Below are positions 7,500 to 16,620 of a stretch of 20,148 nt of DNA, in pieces. Source of the stretch: Chara braunii (taxonomy: Eukaryota > Streptophyta > Charophyceae > Charales > Characeae); the NCBI GenBank assembly GCA_003427395.1, contig BFEA01000618.1, positions 203,972 to 224,119 on the forward strand. Reading direction: 5' to 3'. The translations under genes and the position numbers were made by a program. How positions within the stretch are numbered: the first letter of the stretch is position 1; every line of letters starts with the position of its first letter. The notes under the pieces were generated by a model. It searched no databases, was not told where the DNA came from, and saw nothing but the letters and a program-made list of their open reading frames with translations.

Positions 7500-8736
7500 T
7501 TTTTTTTTTTTTTTTTTAAAACCTGACTTACTTCTTGGCCCCTACAGATTTGCAGGTTTTCCCCCTCGTTCTTTTTTTTTTTTTTTTTTTTTGCCTGTTT
7601 CAATCGAGCGTCCCAAGGATCCCGCTGCTTCCTCCTTACCCCTTTTGTTTCCCCCTTTTTTTTTTTTTTTTTTGCCTACTTTCTCTACGACTATCGCAAT
7701 TGCATCCTCCCCACCCCTTTTAGATTCAAAGGTTTAGTCCCAAGAATAGCCAAGACTCGTCCTAAGCTAATAGCTAGCTGTTCCACGTATTTTGGCGTCA
7801 AGAAGGTTAGGTTCAGATAAACTCTTTAGTTCAGTCCCTTTGTCAATATTAGTATGACTAATGGTGAAATAACTTAAGGATATATTAATACCTCCCCACC
7901 CTTCTCTTTCCCTTTCCTCTCCCTTTTTTTTTTTTTTTTTTGGTCAGTTTGCAGCGTCCAGGCTTCAAACCCGACTTGCGCTAGAGTAAGAGGTTCACGA
8001 GTACTCTTTGAGAGTTGGGAGTTACCCCTTTTTTTTTTTTTTTTTTTTACGACTTCTCGTCTATAGTTGAGTTTAAATTCTTCATCCTTTGCTAAGTCCT
8101 TCTTCCTTTGCTATTCTTAGTTCCTCGGCTGACGTCCATTCCCCTGCTTCCCGTAAAGGTGAAGGCTACCTCACTGAGTGTCCATTTTGGTATAGTCTCT
8201 ACAAGGTGCTACGTGGATTAGTTTCCAAACCAATCCTTCAGTCAGTCTTACTAGACCGGTTTGTTTCCCTGGTTTTCCCTGCTTTCAGTTCAGCAGTAAT
8301 TGAACATTGGTGCCGACCACAGTCATCAGATCCCGGAGGAGATTGGACCCGGGATGCTTTCAGTTAGATGAGTTGAGTGTTGCCGTAGTGGCAACAAGCC
8401 CTCTGAATCTCAAACTGAAGAAACACACTTATTTAGTCAATGAGCACCGCGAACAGGTCTTCATTAATGGTCCTCTAAGTATCTATTCCTCCTTTATCCG
8501 ACTTCTCATCCTACCCTCCTCCCAGTCCAAAGCGATTTCCTTCAACTAATTAGCGGCAAGCCTCTACCCCACAAGTATACTTTCCCTTTTTTTTTTTTTT
8601 TTTTTTAAAGGCAGAAATTCTTACTCCTTGGATAGCCACGCCCTTGAGTACTAGTTCAGAATCCGAATTCAACTGGGTAAGTAACCTAAACTGTGCCAAC
8701 TTTCTTCCGAGCCCAGTTTTTTTTTTTTTTTTTTTT
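7500..8736 (+). repeat. Third block of T tracts
   Basis: Uninterrupted T tracts lie at 7500-7517, 7572-7592, 7656-7673, 7924-7941, 8029-8048, 8587-8606 and 8717-8736, nearly all directly after C runs. Right beside the first is an 8-bp inverted repeat, AAAACCTG (7518-7525) with CAGGTTTT (7553-7560). The 87-bp piece between 7941 and 8029, read on the minus strand, contains GGGTTTGAAGCC, a B-box-like sequence, with its A tail at 7941-7924. It could be a second SINE remnant, but no clear A box is present. Small hairpins lie at 8378-8396 (TGTTGCC/GGCAACA) and about 8329-8356 (ATCCCGG/CCGGGAT). No gene is recognised. Confidence 0.8.
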
Positions 8737-9684
8737 GAATTCGAACTTCGAGAGCTAAAGCGTGACGCATTGCAATTCACCATATTTGCTATGTCCAGAT
8801 ACTACCTTGTTCCAGTTCCTTCTATTATTTGACGGGTGGATTGTGTCCTTGATTATTTGGCTTCTACAAATCCATTCTTGGAATAGGTAGGTAGCCTTTA
8901 TTTTCCTCGTTGGAATTACGGCTTTGATCTTGATAAATGAAACGCCCGAATTTGCTACCTGCTCATGAGTACTTAGCCCCTTCTAGCATTTACTCCCAGA
9001 ATAAGTCTCGTCCCTTCTCCTGATCCAAATTCGGCGCGACCCAACTGAGCACTTCATTACTAGTTCTCCTATAGGTCGGCAAGGTACAAGATCTCACGAC
9101 TCAGACCTTACTATTTACAGACGTTTGCCTGTCCCAAGTCCTGAGTTCCTTTGTAATAGTTCTCCTTCGTCGGCAAAGTTATAGCAAACGCAACTTACCT
9201 GGAACCAACGAAAGTTCAGCGACGACTTCGCTCAGATTATTGCTCAATACTTACTGAAACTAGGAATTGCTTTCATCGCTGTAATTGCTAAATGCAGCCG
9301 AAAAGGACGGAAGACGGCAAACCTTCCTAACCAAGAAATCAAATTCCTCTACCCTCAGTGCGATCCACATCCGCTTCAACAATCCAAATTCTGCAGCGCA
9401 GTTAGTTCCTATTGGTCATGCCTTAACCGCCTGCCTATTCAGAAGAAGAGCAGCCTAAGCACGAATAAACAGCATGCTGAAATTTCAACCATAATTAATT
9501 AGGATGAAATCCCAGATAAATTTGAACCAAAATGCTAGTTCGACAAAAGAATCTTTGGTACAAAGGGATCCAGGTTCAAACTAGGAGTCGGGTACATACC
9601 TAACCCTCGAAATCGCGTGCACGAGCTCCGCGAAAATTGCAAAAATAACCTTCAATAGAACTTACTGAAATTCTCGCTGCTTCG
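8737..9684. other. Non-coding stretch
   Basis: No open frame of interest on either strand. A short diverged direct repeat occurs: TAGTTCTCCTATAGGTCGGCAAGGT near 9061 against TAGTTCTCCTTCGTCGGCAAAGT near 9156 (only the shared words matter: TAGTTCTCCT and GTCGGCAA). Nothing else is supported. Confidence 0.5.
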
Positions 9685-9863
9685 ATGCGCAGGTTTGCTA
9701 GTGCTATTTCCTCCGCTGCTCCGGGCAGCACTCAAGCTCAAGGGGGCTCAATGATGCCAAGTGAAGTTCTAAATATAGCAAACATTCATCCAGTTTCGGG
9801 CAGCTTGGGAGGAGGCCCGGGTGTCCCGGAGGAACTACAGCGCCTCCTGGTCCAAGATCCCAG
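9685..9863 (+). CDS. Weak exon candidate ending at a 5' splice donor
   Basis: An ATG-started frame of about 60 codons is rich in Gly, Ser, Ala and Pro (SSAAPGSTQAQGG, then SGSLGGGPGVPEELQRLL). It ends exactly at CAG|GTAAGG, a near-perfect splice donor (GT at 9864-9865). A pyrimidine-rich stretch ending TTTCTGCAG (AG at 9903-9904) would make a 41-nt intron, and the frame stays open after joining for about 19 codons to TAA. I recognise no domain. The splice signals are the main evidence; composition alone would not justify a call. Confidence 0.3.
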
Positions 9864-9904
9864 GTAAGGGCCTCGGGTTCCCTTGTCCTCCTTCCTTTCT
9901 GCAG
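9864..9904 (+). other. Candidate 41-nt intron
   Basis: It runs from GTAAGGGCC to TTCCTTTCTGCAG. Both ends are near consensus and the flanking frame is maintained (phase 2). A second acceptor-like TTTACTTTACAG ends at about 9949. Very short introns occur in some protists and algae, but nothing independent confirms splicing. Confidence 0.28.
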
Positions 9905-10147
9905 CTCAGTTGTAGTGAGCGGGAAAAAAACCCTCCTTTACTTTACAGGATATGTGGACCAATAATCCTTCTTAAAACTGGACCCTTAATGGTTGGAGGC
10001 CGGGGTCGCAGGGGCTGGCGTTTTCCATTTGTGGCTGTAGAGATTGACGGCAAGATATGACAAACTGGCGTCAGTGAGACCCGGCCCAACGTGTTCCCGG
10101 TCTAGCTGGTGAAATCTGGGAATCTAGGAGCGTTACTCAGTTCCTAA

Positions 10148-10852
10148 GGGCCTGATCCGACTTCTACTGTTTTTCAACCACTAGTACCATTCCCGCGTGG
10201 GAAAATAGGACAAACTGGCTGTTTTCCCAATGGCTTGAATTTTCGGAGGTCGGGCCTGACTACGACTGCCATTGATAAATCTGATCGGCGGCCGTCATTT
10301 CGTTTCGGCCTCCGAAAAGGTCGGATGCCTACCCGAGGCCCGCTATTTTCCAAGCGGCAAAGGTACTAGTGGTCCCAAAAGAACCGTTTTCAGCGGAGCC
10401 GGTCCGCAAGGGACGTACAAGTAAAATGGAATCCTACTTCCCGGTGTTTGAGGTGCTTTTTCGAGGATAGCGGCGGGTTGTTGTGGGCGGGTGTGCGGGG
10501 TCGGGTTTCGTGCTGTCCGTTCGGCCACTGCGTGGTACCGTGCCGGCCGTCACACACTGTCCACCGAAGGCGGACATTCCTGGACTACCATTTGGACCGA
10601 TAAAAAAAAAAAAAAAATAAATAAAAAAAAAAAAAAAAAAAAATGTTGTCTTCTTTTTCGCTACGGAAGAGGGGGTCGGCCTCTCCCGAAAACCAAAAGA
10701 ACTACCGCCCCTGCGATCACGGTCGTGCGTACACGTAGGAGACCGTTTCCACATCCCCGACATTAAGGGGCGGGACCCTAGTTTCGTGGAAAGAAGTAGG
10801 ATCCCAAATTTTGCCTACAAGTGACGTTCCTGTAAGAAGTCGGATAAGACCC
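10148..10852. mobile_element. PIF/Harbinger-like non-autonomous element, 705 bp
   Basis: The left end reads GGGCCTGATCCGACTTCT. The right end, reverse-complemented, reads GGGTCTTATCCGACTTCT: 16 of 18 identical. TAA flanks both ends (10145-10147 and 10853-10855). The TIR differs from that of the elements at 2969-3629, so it is another family of the same superfamily type. Inside are A16 (10602-10617) and A21 (10623-10643), the only long A tracts here, and a G-rich block (about 10470-10505). A frame across the A tracts encodes poly-Lys and is not a transposase. The element is non-autonomous or internally deleted. Confidence 0.7.
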
Positions 10853-10862
10853 TAAGGGTCTA

Positions 10863-10909
10863 CCATTCAGCCTCATGGATGGGTGTCTGCCATTCAGCCT
10901 CATGGATGG
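10863..10909 (+). repeat. 27-bp-period tandem duplication
   Basis: CCATTCAGCCTCATGGATGG occurs at 10863-10882 and again perfectly at 10890-10909, separated by GTGTCTG. It lies directly right of the 705-bp element's target site. Perfect identity suggests a recent duplication. Confidence 0.85.
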
Positions 10910-10921
10910 TTTGGGTTTGTC

Positions 10922-10990
10922 GGCATCGCCACACTACTCCCGACTTGGCCATTTTCAGTAGTGCAGCGTCGCCACACCAGCTCCCGAAAT
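10922..10990 (+). repeat. Two TIR-like relics of the small Harbinger family
   Basis: GCATCGCCACACTACTCCCGA and, about 47 bp on, GCGTCGCCACACCAGCTCCCGAAAT repeat in direct orientation. Both resemble the left TIRs at 3506 (CCTCGCCACACAGGCT) and 19957 (CATCCCCACACCACTCT). No opposing ends were found, so these are either solo fragments or chance similarity. Confidence 0.4.
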
Positions 10991-11056
10991 TGACGAGTGC
11001 AGCCTTGTCGGACGACACAAGAAACGAAATGAAACGGCAATCGAACTCGCAGGGCT

Positions 11057-11545
11057 TTGCGAGCGCCTAAATCATCATTTCGCTTCGTTTATGGTCTCAC
11101 CGCCCGAAAGGACATTCAAACTGCCTCGCGGGAGCGACCTGACGAGATCTGGCATGAGGTAAGGTCCACCCCGGAGCACGGTCGTGAGTTCTGGCATGCG
11201 CTAAGGTCCAAAATTTTGGACGCACTCCGTTTGGACGGACTTCCCATATTTGCCACGATTCACAGCACCTCCACCGGCCATCCAGAGGACCTGCGAGTTC
11301 TCGCGAGTTGCAGGTGGGTACGGAAGGGGCACATGCGCAAGCTCGCGAACTCGAACTCTGACAGCATTCACGACTTTCTCCTGACAGGTTTTGTGTGGTC
11401 ACTGTGGGGTGTCGGTGTGAATACCCTTACAAGGGTATCCGCCCCGGTTTTTGCAGGCGACAAAAATAACTTTGGTTTAAAGTTTAAGTATTCCGCCCGA
11501 GGCGCGGCTGCGTTTGTGGTTTACGTTGGCTGGACGATTGACTAG
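11057..11545 (+). CDS. Unrecognised 162-codon frame with internal repeat
   Basis: The longest plain + frame outside the recombinase. It starts at TTG with no early ATG, so if real it is an exon or a decayed fragment. I recognise no domain. The frame contains a 14-residue repeat from a 42-bp tandem duplication (11144-11168 and 11186-11210): EIWHEVRS and EFWHALRS. The C-terminal part is hydrophobic (AAAFVVYVGWTID). The region is GC-richer, which lengthens random frames, so a chance ORF is quite possible. Confidence 0.25.
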   Translation: MRAPKSSFRFVYGLTARKDIQTASRERPDEIWHEVRSTPEHGREFWHALRSKILDALRLDGLPIFATIHSTSTGHPEDLRVLASCRWVRKGHMRKLANSNSDSIHDFLLTGFVWSLWGVGVNTLTRVSAPVFAGDKNNFGLKFKYSARGAAAFVVYVGWTID

Positions 11546-12424
11546 AATAGAGAGTGTGTGGGTGCGCAAATTTGAGGCGCGCGTGATCTTTTATTCTTGC
11601 CTGATGATTGAGAAAGTTGGCGTAGTCGCCGACCGGATTTTTACTTTTGACTAAGCTAGGATTAAAAAGATTATGTCTCGAGATTGGTATGCTTGTCGTG
11701 ATTTATGCGTACGCGCTGAGGACGGTTTTCGACAAGGAGGAGGCTTTGAAGCGTCTTCGGTAGGCCCGCGCGTCGCGCGGCGTCCATTTATTTAGGCGTC
11801 TGTCAGAGCCAAACCCAGACTTGGGCCTAACATTAATGGTTAGGGCGCCCGACTTTCGTGGAGGAGATTCAGGGAACGAGGTCGAGCGGCGACGACGTGA
11901 GGATCAGAGTGGCCCGGACAGAACGAGCGGTTGAGGGCCTGGTGGGGCTATTCCCCTTGGTTTTGCCGTCGACGGTGTCAGAACGGTATTAGCGGTTCTT
12001 TTTTCCTCGTCCTTATATTCTGACGATTATCATATCATTATTTTGCTCCAGCGTTCTTTGACCTAGACGCGGCGCCAGATCTAATGGTCGTCACGGCAGT
12101 CGAGGACCTTGAGTGCGCACCTCGTTCGAACGGGTCCGTATGTTCGGGATACTAGCGAAAGTCCTCTACCACGCCGTGGCTAAGAACAGGGCGCGGTTGG
12201 GGTTGAGTTTGTAATTGCACTTGAGGCAAAGGGATGGTAGTGCTGAATGTACATGACCTACGATTCGGGTCCGCGGAGGTCGCGTGGGGGTGTGTGGTAT
12301 TTGCAGGATGACCTAAAGTATGACCACAAACTGTTTTCGTGACTGTGCCGGAGCTACCCCCTTATGGTATTACGAGTAATCCCCATAGTAGCGGCGTCCG
12401 TGTGCGAGCCTCCAACCACGGAAC
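11546..12424. other. GC-richer non-coding stretch
   Basis: G exceeds C on the + strand. A hairpin CCTAAC (11826-11831) with GTTAGG (11839-11844) has a 7-nt loop. A short open stretch follows a TTTGCTCCAG acceptor-like site near 12050, running about 37 codons to TAG near 12153 (it includes DLMVVTAVEDLECAP), but nothing supports it further. No gene is called. Confidence 0.45.
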
Positions 12425-13933
12425 ATGAGGGAGTTGCCCCCACTAGCAGGGGGCGATACGAGCCAGGTTTCGGCCAGTAGCGTCAGAGTCGGGCTTCTTC
12501 GATGGGCCAGTCACGGCTCCTCCCACCTGGTCCTCTCCCCCTATGAGTGTCGGCAGCCACTGCCTAATGCTACTCGGCAGACACCAGTGGCGTATCTCCA
12601 GGCAGCAGGCACCAAGCTGCCCACGGACTGCCCTCGGACCATAAGCTGAAGACGGGCGGCGGACACTAAAGTTGTGCAGCGAGCAAGCGCAAGCTATAGC
12701 AGGCTGGGGCGGATTACATATCGGGCGGAGCCAGGTGTTGTCGTGCAGAAAATGGAGGAAGGGACCTGGCAATGTAGAAGGGAACAACCACAACAAGCGG
12801 GAGGCGAAGTGTGACCGTGCACAGCAAAAAGGGGGGTTGCGTTTGGTTCCAGACGGGAAGCAGAAGGCGGTGGAAAGTGAGGAATTAATCTGAACCGTTT
12901 TAAAAGGGGAGGTTTCGGCGCCAGATACGTTCAGGAAAGGAGGTGGTAGAAGGTCGAGCCGGGACGCAGCGGGGAGTGAAGGAGATGGAGAGAGAAGTTG
13001 TCATAACTCCATCAATCCCGAACCGTTTTTAGCAAAGTAGGATGGGATTCCGGGTTTCCGGACAGGGCGAATCGAGTGATAGTTTTAGAGCAAAGTAAGT
13101 AGAAGAGGAGGTTAGCAGAAACTGGGTTGTGTGGAGGTTCTTGGAGACAGCTATGGAGGAAGCAGATAAACACGAAAGATCGACCGATTATTTGTGAAAT
13201 CAGGCGAGGAAAAATCCGTAGAAGGGGTTTGGGGGGCAGGCGAACTCAAATCCAAGGTTAGTTTTCATGATAAATTAGTCAAAGAAGAGTTAGAAAGAAA
13301 AGTGTTGCACGGGGATGGCGGAAACTGGCTATGACAGAAGAAAAAAATGGAAACTAACTCACTTGATTCTTCATAAACTCGAGTGAGTGGAGATGCTACG
13401 ACGAGGTTTTAGAGTATTGCGAATTAGTTGAAGTAGTCCGATTTAGGAGAGGGGTGTTAGTTTTTGTGTTGAGAAAGGTACAAGCTGCGCGGTGGTGTCG
13501 GAGCATGAAGATGTGGCGGGAGTAGGAAGGCATAACCCACTCGATTCTTTGAGGAAATGAGCGAGTTGAGAGTTTAAGTCAGGGATTTTGAGGTGCTCTA
13601 GATGAGATGGTCGTGTCAGCTCCTTGTTTAAAGCAACAGTGTAACTTTTACGTGGAGTTGGAGCTGCGTGGAAAAAGGGAGTGAAAATAGAGATGTATTT
13701 TTCCATCGTATGGAGGTAGGTTCAGTTCTGTTATTTTTCTTTTTTTATTATTATTATTTTATTATCATGCTCATTGAAAAATCGTCGCGCTTCTCGTGAT
13801 TGGTTTTTTCGGGCTGATCGCAACATGGATGTCGACTCGTGCTTTTCCAGGAGAAGACCCATTTCGGTTGCGCGTCTTGCCGATAGAAGTAGTGTGAGGT
13901 AAGCCACGAGGTTGGAGGATTACCTATTGGCCT
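12425..13933. other. Purine-rich region with diverged ~172-bp repeat
   Basis: From about 12700 to 13700 the + strand is strongly purine-biased, the mirror image of 1-9 kb. Frames at 12425-12893 on both strands have no recognisable domain. A motif CACTTGATTCTT...GAGTGAG (13357-13388) and its diverged counterpart CACTCGATTCTT...GCGAG (about 13530-13567) repeat about 172 bp apart. Each is flanked by its own inverted repeat (ACTCACT/AGTGAGT in the first, ACTCG/CGAGT in the second). A (TTA)n tract is near 13744-13762. Confidence 0.5.
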
Positions 13934-14326
13934 GTGTTGTTGATCCTCGGAGGGGCACCCGACTGCGTTCAGAGCAGGACTCCGATCACGACTGAGCGTG
14001 GCATCGATCGAACGGGGCAGCATGTGAAGGAGAGAGAGAAGGACAAGGAGTACAGGGCGAGAGAGCACCTACCTTGGAGTTGGCGTTGCAGGGTGAAACG
14101 GTGGCTCAGCTACGGGCCGAACTGGGAAAAATACTGGCCATATATCAGTCATGTCCTATCGGAAGAGTCATTCCGATCTTGTTCATCCTATCGGAGGAGG
14201 CCGCCCCTCTCTACCTCTATACGTGCTTGCCCGTTCCTATCCGAGGGAATGACTTCTCTGGCTAATTCAGATATTGAACGAGACTTCAACATGATGAGTA
14301 AGTTATACAGGAAGCTCTCCTCATGA
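13934..14326 (+). other. Weak overlapping open frames
   Basis: One frame (130 codons) is rich in Arg and Ser. A second (14074-14265) reads ELALQGETVAQLRAELGKIL, which looks helical. Neither shows a family signature and they contradict each other. A 7-bp hairpin (ATCGGAA 14158-14164, TTCCGAT 14171-14177) and a repeated CCTATCGGA word lie inside. I do not claim a gene. Confidence 0.15.
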
Positions 14327-15470
14327 CTAGTTTTGTGGAAAGACTGTTGGACGACTAATCAATGGACAAGCAAGGATTGATAAATTGAGGGTTCTTTCTT
14401 GATTCTATGAGGGGTGGTACATGGTCATTCTTGATTGGCTGAATAACTCGCTGGAGTCGAACATAGCAAGGACCCATGGTTGGTGCTGTCTGTGGCATGT
14501 TATGCGTTGGCGCTGCAACTGCTAAGAGCGAGTGCTGCTGCTAAGATTGAGTAGTTGTTTGTTGCTATAGAAGGCATTCGGGCTCTGCCTGCAATTACAC
14601 AACGATGGTGTTGTCGTGGTGTTGCTGTCAAAACAGAGTGTAGCAATATTGCGCTTAAAACTGGTGCTGTGACCTTTCTTCGAGGAACGGTGCTTGACTT
14701 TATATAGGCTGTGAGATGCAGGCTTACTTACTTGCTTATACCCTGTTCATTCTGTAGGTCGAAGTAGCAGCAGGACAGCCGAAAAATTGCAGATTTAGCT
14801 ACTGGGTGACGAATTGTTAGACGAAATAGTTGGAGGCGAGCCACGGAGTCGCAAGTTCACGTCTGGTCAACATACTTGGGATCTTCGCTGTGATTTGAAG
14901 GTTCATCAGAAAGTCAACAACAGGCGGTTTGTTTATAGTTGACCAAACTGCGACATATCTTTTGGCCGCCATTGCGGGGCCCTCAAGCGATGGAAGATAA
15001 CAAGGCCCTCTCCTGGGAGTTGGGTTGTCCCCCTCTTGTATCTCGAGCGTCTTAAACCCCTCCTTCTGTCCTTCTTACTCTCAGTCTAATCCTGTTTAGA
15101 GAGGAAGGCGGCAGGCGGGATTGCAACCCATAGGACCGCAACAAGACTCTGTGGTAAGTCAGCCCACCGATTGCGGGAGCTCTGCCGGAACTCGGGAGGG
15201 GTTTTGGAGGCAGGGAACAGTCAGGTTTACTTTTTTTTGTCTGTATGACCCCGCTACACCCATCTTTGATTATCTCCTTCTAGTTTGACTGATTGTATGT
15301 TTGTGATCCCCTACGATTTTCCTGTCTTTCAGGATTTAATCAGGCTGAATGAAAAAAATATGTGTGAAAAACTTAAGTTTCTCTTTTTTTTGACTAAAAG
15401 CAGACTAAGGGATGAATTGGGGGAAGGTGGGAGGAAGACAGACTGCATGCGTTTCACCGGGTCAATTAAA
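14327..15470. other. Non-coding stretch
   Basis: GCTGCT-type words recur near 14500-14640 as in 950-2190. No reading frame, RNA gene or element end is supported. A 63-codon frame at 15285-15476 has no recognisable content. Confidence 0.4.
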
Positions 15471-15471
15471 G

Positions 15472-15504
15472 ACTGAGCATTGTTTTTAAGTTGAATGACC
15501 CAGT
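15472..15504 (+). repeat. Hairpin copy 1
   Basis: ACTGAG-CATT, loop GTTTTTAAGTTG (15482-15493), AATG, unpaired A98, CCCAGT. One A.C mismatch in the lower stem. Confidence 0.75.
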
Positions 15505-15533
15505 GCTATGTTTATTTGACTGTTTTCTGAAGA

Positions 15534-15566
15534 GTCAGACATTGTTTCTAAGTTGAATGGTCTGGT
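15534..15566 (+). repeat. Hairpin copy 2
   Basis: GTCAGA-CATT, loop GTTTCTAAGTTG (15544-15555), AATG, unpaired G (15560), TCTGGT. Four Watson-Crick lower pairs and two G.T. A collapsed relic may follow near 15592-15604 (CCGATTGAACGG), where the ~61-bp spacing predicts a copy. Confidence 0.75.
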
Positions 15567-15653
15567 TGCTCTGTTTATTTCTGAGGGTTTGCCCGATTGA
15601 ACGGTTTAATGTTTATTTTATTCTGAGGAAAGATTTGAAAGATTTATGGTCTA

Positions 15654-15690
15654 AGGCTAAGCATTGTTTCTAAGTTGAATGATTTAGCCT
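15654..15690 (+). repeat. Hairpin copy 3 (12-bp stem)
   Basis: AGGCTAAG-CATT, loop GTTTCTAAGTTG (15666-15677), AATG, unpaired A (15682), TTTAGCCT. All twelve stem positions pair, with one G.T. Confidence 0.8.
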
Positions 15691-15762
15691 GAAAACCACG
15701 CAGATAAGCATAAACTGAGTATAACAGGAAGTACTTTATCTATATTTGCATGTGAACAGGCA

Positions 15763-15795
15763 GTTCGACATTGTTTCTAACATGAATGGTCCAAC
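15763..15795 (+). repeat. Hairpin copy 4
   Basis: GTTCGA-CATT, loop GTTTCTAACATG (15773-15784), AATG, unpaired G (15789), TCCAAC. One C.C mismatch; an outer GGC/GCC pair is possible. Confidence 0.75.
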
Positions 15796-15858
15796 ACTAA
15801 GCCATATCATTAAGAGAAAAATGAAATTACAGAGTATAATTGAAAGTAGTCACGCCAA

Positions 15859-15891
15859 GCTGAACATTGTTTCCAAGTCAAATGGTTCAGT
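15859..15891 (+). repeat. Hairpin copy 5
   Basis: GCTGAA-CATT, loop GTTTCCAAGTCA (15869-15880), AATG, unpaired G (15885), TTCAGT. All lower-stem positions pair (one G.T). Confidence 0.8.
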
Positions 15892-15968
15892 CCCCTGCCC
15901 GTATTTGCATTTCTTTTGAGAAAAAAGTCAGCAAGTTATTAAATTTTGGATATTAAACAGTTCAGGGC

Positions 15969-16003
15969 GACTAGGTATTGTTTCCAAGCCGAATGGTCTA
16001 GTC
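15969..16003 (+). repeat. Hairpin copy 6
   Basis: GACTAGG-TATT, loop GTTTCCAAGCCG (15980-15991), AATG, unpaired G (15996), TCTAGTC. Eleven positions pair, two as G.T; an outer GGGC/GCCC stem is present. Confidence 0.8.
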
Positions 16004-16027
16004 ATATGCCCAGAGAAGAGAGAAGTA

Positions 16028-16549
16028 CAACAGAAAAATTCCCACGAGAAATGAAAGTTGAAAAAACATTCCATAAAGAAAAAATTCTTCATATTTATAA
16101 ATTATCATCCCAATGTTCGTCCAATTCTAAAATTTTCAGTTTTGTTTGATAAGTTCCCGTCTAAATATGATTTTTCCCTTCCAACTACATCTATTCGTTC
16201 AAGATGGAATAAAAGTCTGGACGAGTTTATGAAATATTTTAAGTAAATTTTTATTTTACTACAACAAATATCTTCTAATGTAGATTGAATTAACCTATTT
16301 ATGATTGAAAATCCTTACTTAGAATGACAGTCCAATTCAAATATTTCATGAACTCATGCAGACTTTCATTCCATCTCTGACATGCAGTCCAAATAAGAAG
16401 GGATACCATATTCTTGGAATGAAAATTTGCAAGTACGATGAAAAATTTTAAAATTCGAATAATATTTTTTAAGATGAAATGAAAATTTAAAATTTAGATT
16501 GTAATTTTACTATAGAATGATTATTTAATTCTAGGAATTTTTTTCGTTG
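16028..16549. mobile_element. Foldback element, copy A (522 bp)
   Basis: Homologous over its whole length to 16972-17478. The ends are short inverted repeats: left CAACAGAAAAATTCC, right (reverse-complemented) CAACGAAAAAAATTCC. A large internal inverted repeat pairs 16193-16250 (GATGGAATAAAAGTCTGGAC...) with 16329-16387 (...CAGACTTTCATTCCATC). There is no coding capacity. It sits between hairpin copies 6 and 7; removing it leaves 94 bp, matching the array's spacing of 96-111 bp, so it inserted into an existing array. Compared with copy B it carries about 20 extra bases in the centre. I found no certain target duplication. Confidence 0.7.
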
Positions 16550-16583
16550 TAGTTGTGCAACCTGTTCGTGTATATCTTAAGGC

Positions 16584-16620
16584 ACGCTGGGCATTGTTTC
16601 CAAGCTGAATGGTGTAGCGT
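16584..16620 (+). repeat. Hairpin copy 7
   Basis: ACGCTGGG-CATT, loop GTTTCCAAGCTG (16596-16607), AATG, unpaired G (16612), TGTAGCGT. One G.G mismatch and two G.T; an outer GGCA (16581-16584) / TGCC (16623-16626) pairing is possible. Confidence 0.75.

Noticed and set aside
8305-8330. Primer-binding-like TGGTGCCGACC after GAACA
   Set aside because: No LTR, no facing repeat and no gag-pol frame nearby; I do not recognise the matching tRNA.
9025-9060. tRNA A-box-like CCAACTGAGCA (minus strand)
   Set aside because: No B box at a workable distance and no cloverleaf.
9565-9590. B-box-like GGTTCAAACT
   Set aside because: Flanks do not form a T stem and there is no A box upstream.
10434-10766. Transposase frame inside the 705-bp element
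   Set aside because: The frames run through the A tracts as poly-Lys/Phe and show no DDE or helix-turn-helix features.
12443-12796. 117-codon minus frame
   Set aside because: Overlaps an equally open plus frame in GC-richer DNA, Pro/Cys/Ser-rich, no domain.
15471-16620. CRISPR array
   Set aside because: Repeats are separated by irregular, related spacers; the conserved part is a loop with variable paired flanks, and the surroundings are eukaryotic repeats without cas genes.
15471-16620. Integron attC array
   Set aside because: The constant bulged base is reminiscent, but the core RYYYAAC/GTTRRRY boxes and gene cassettes are absent.
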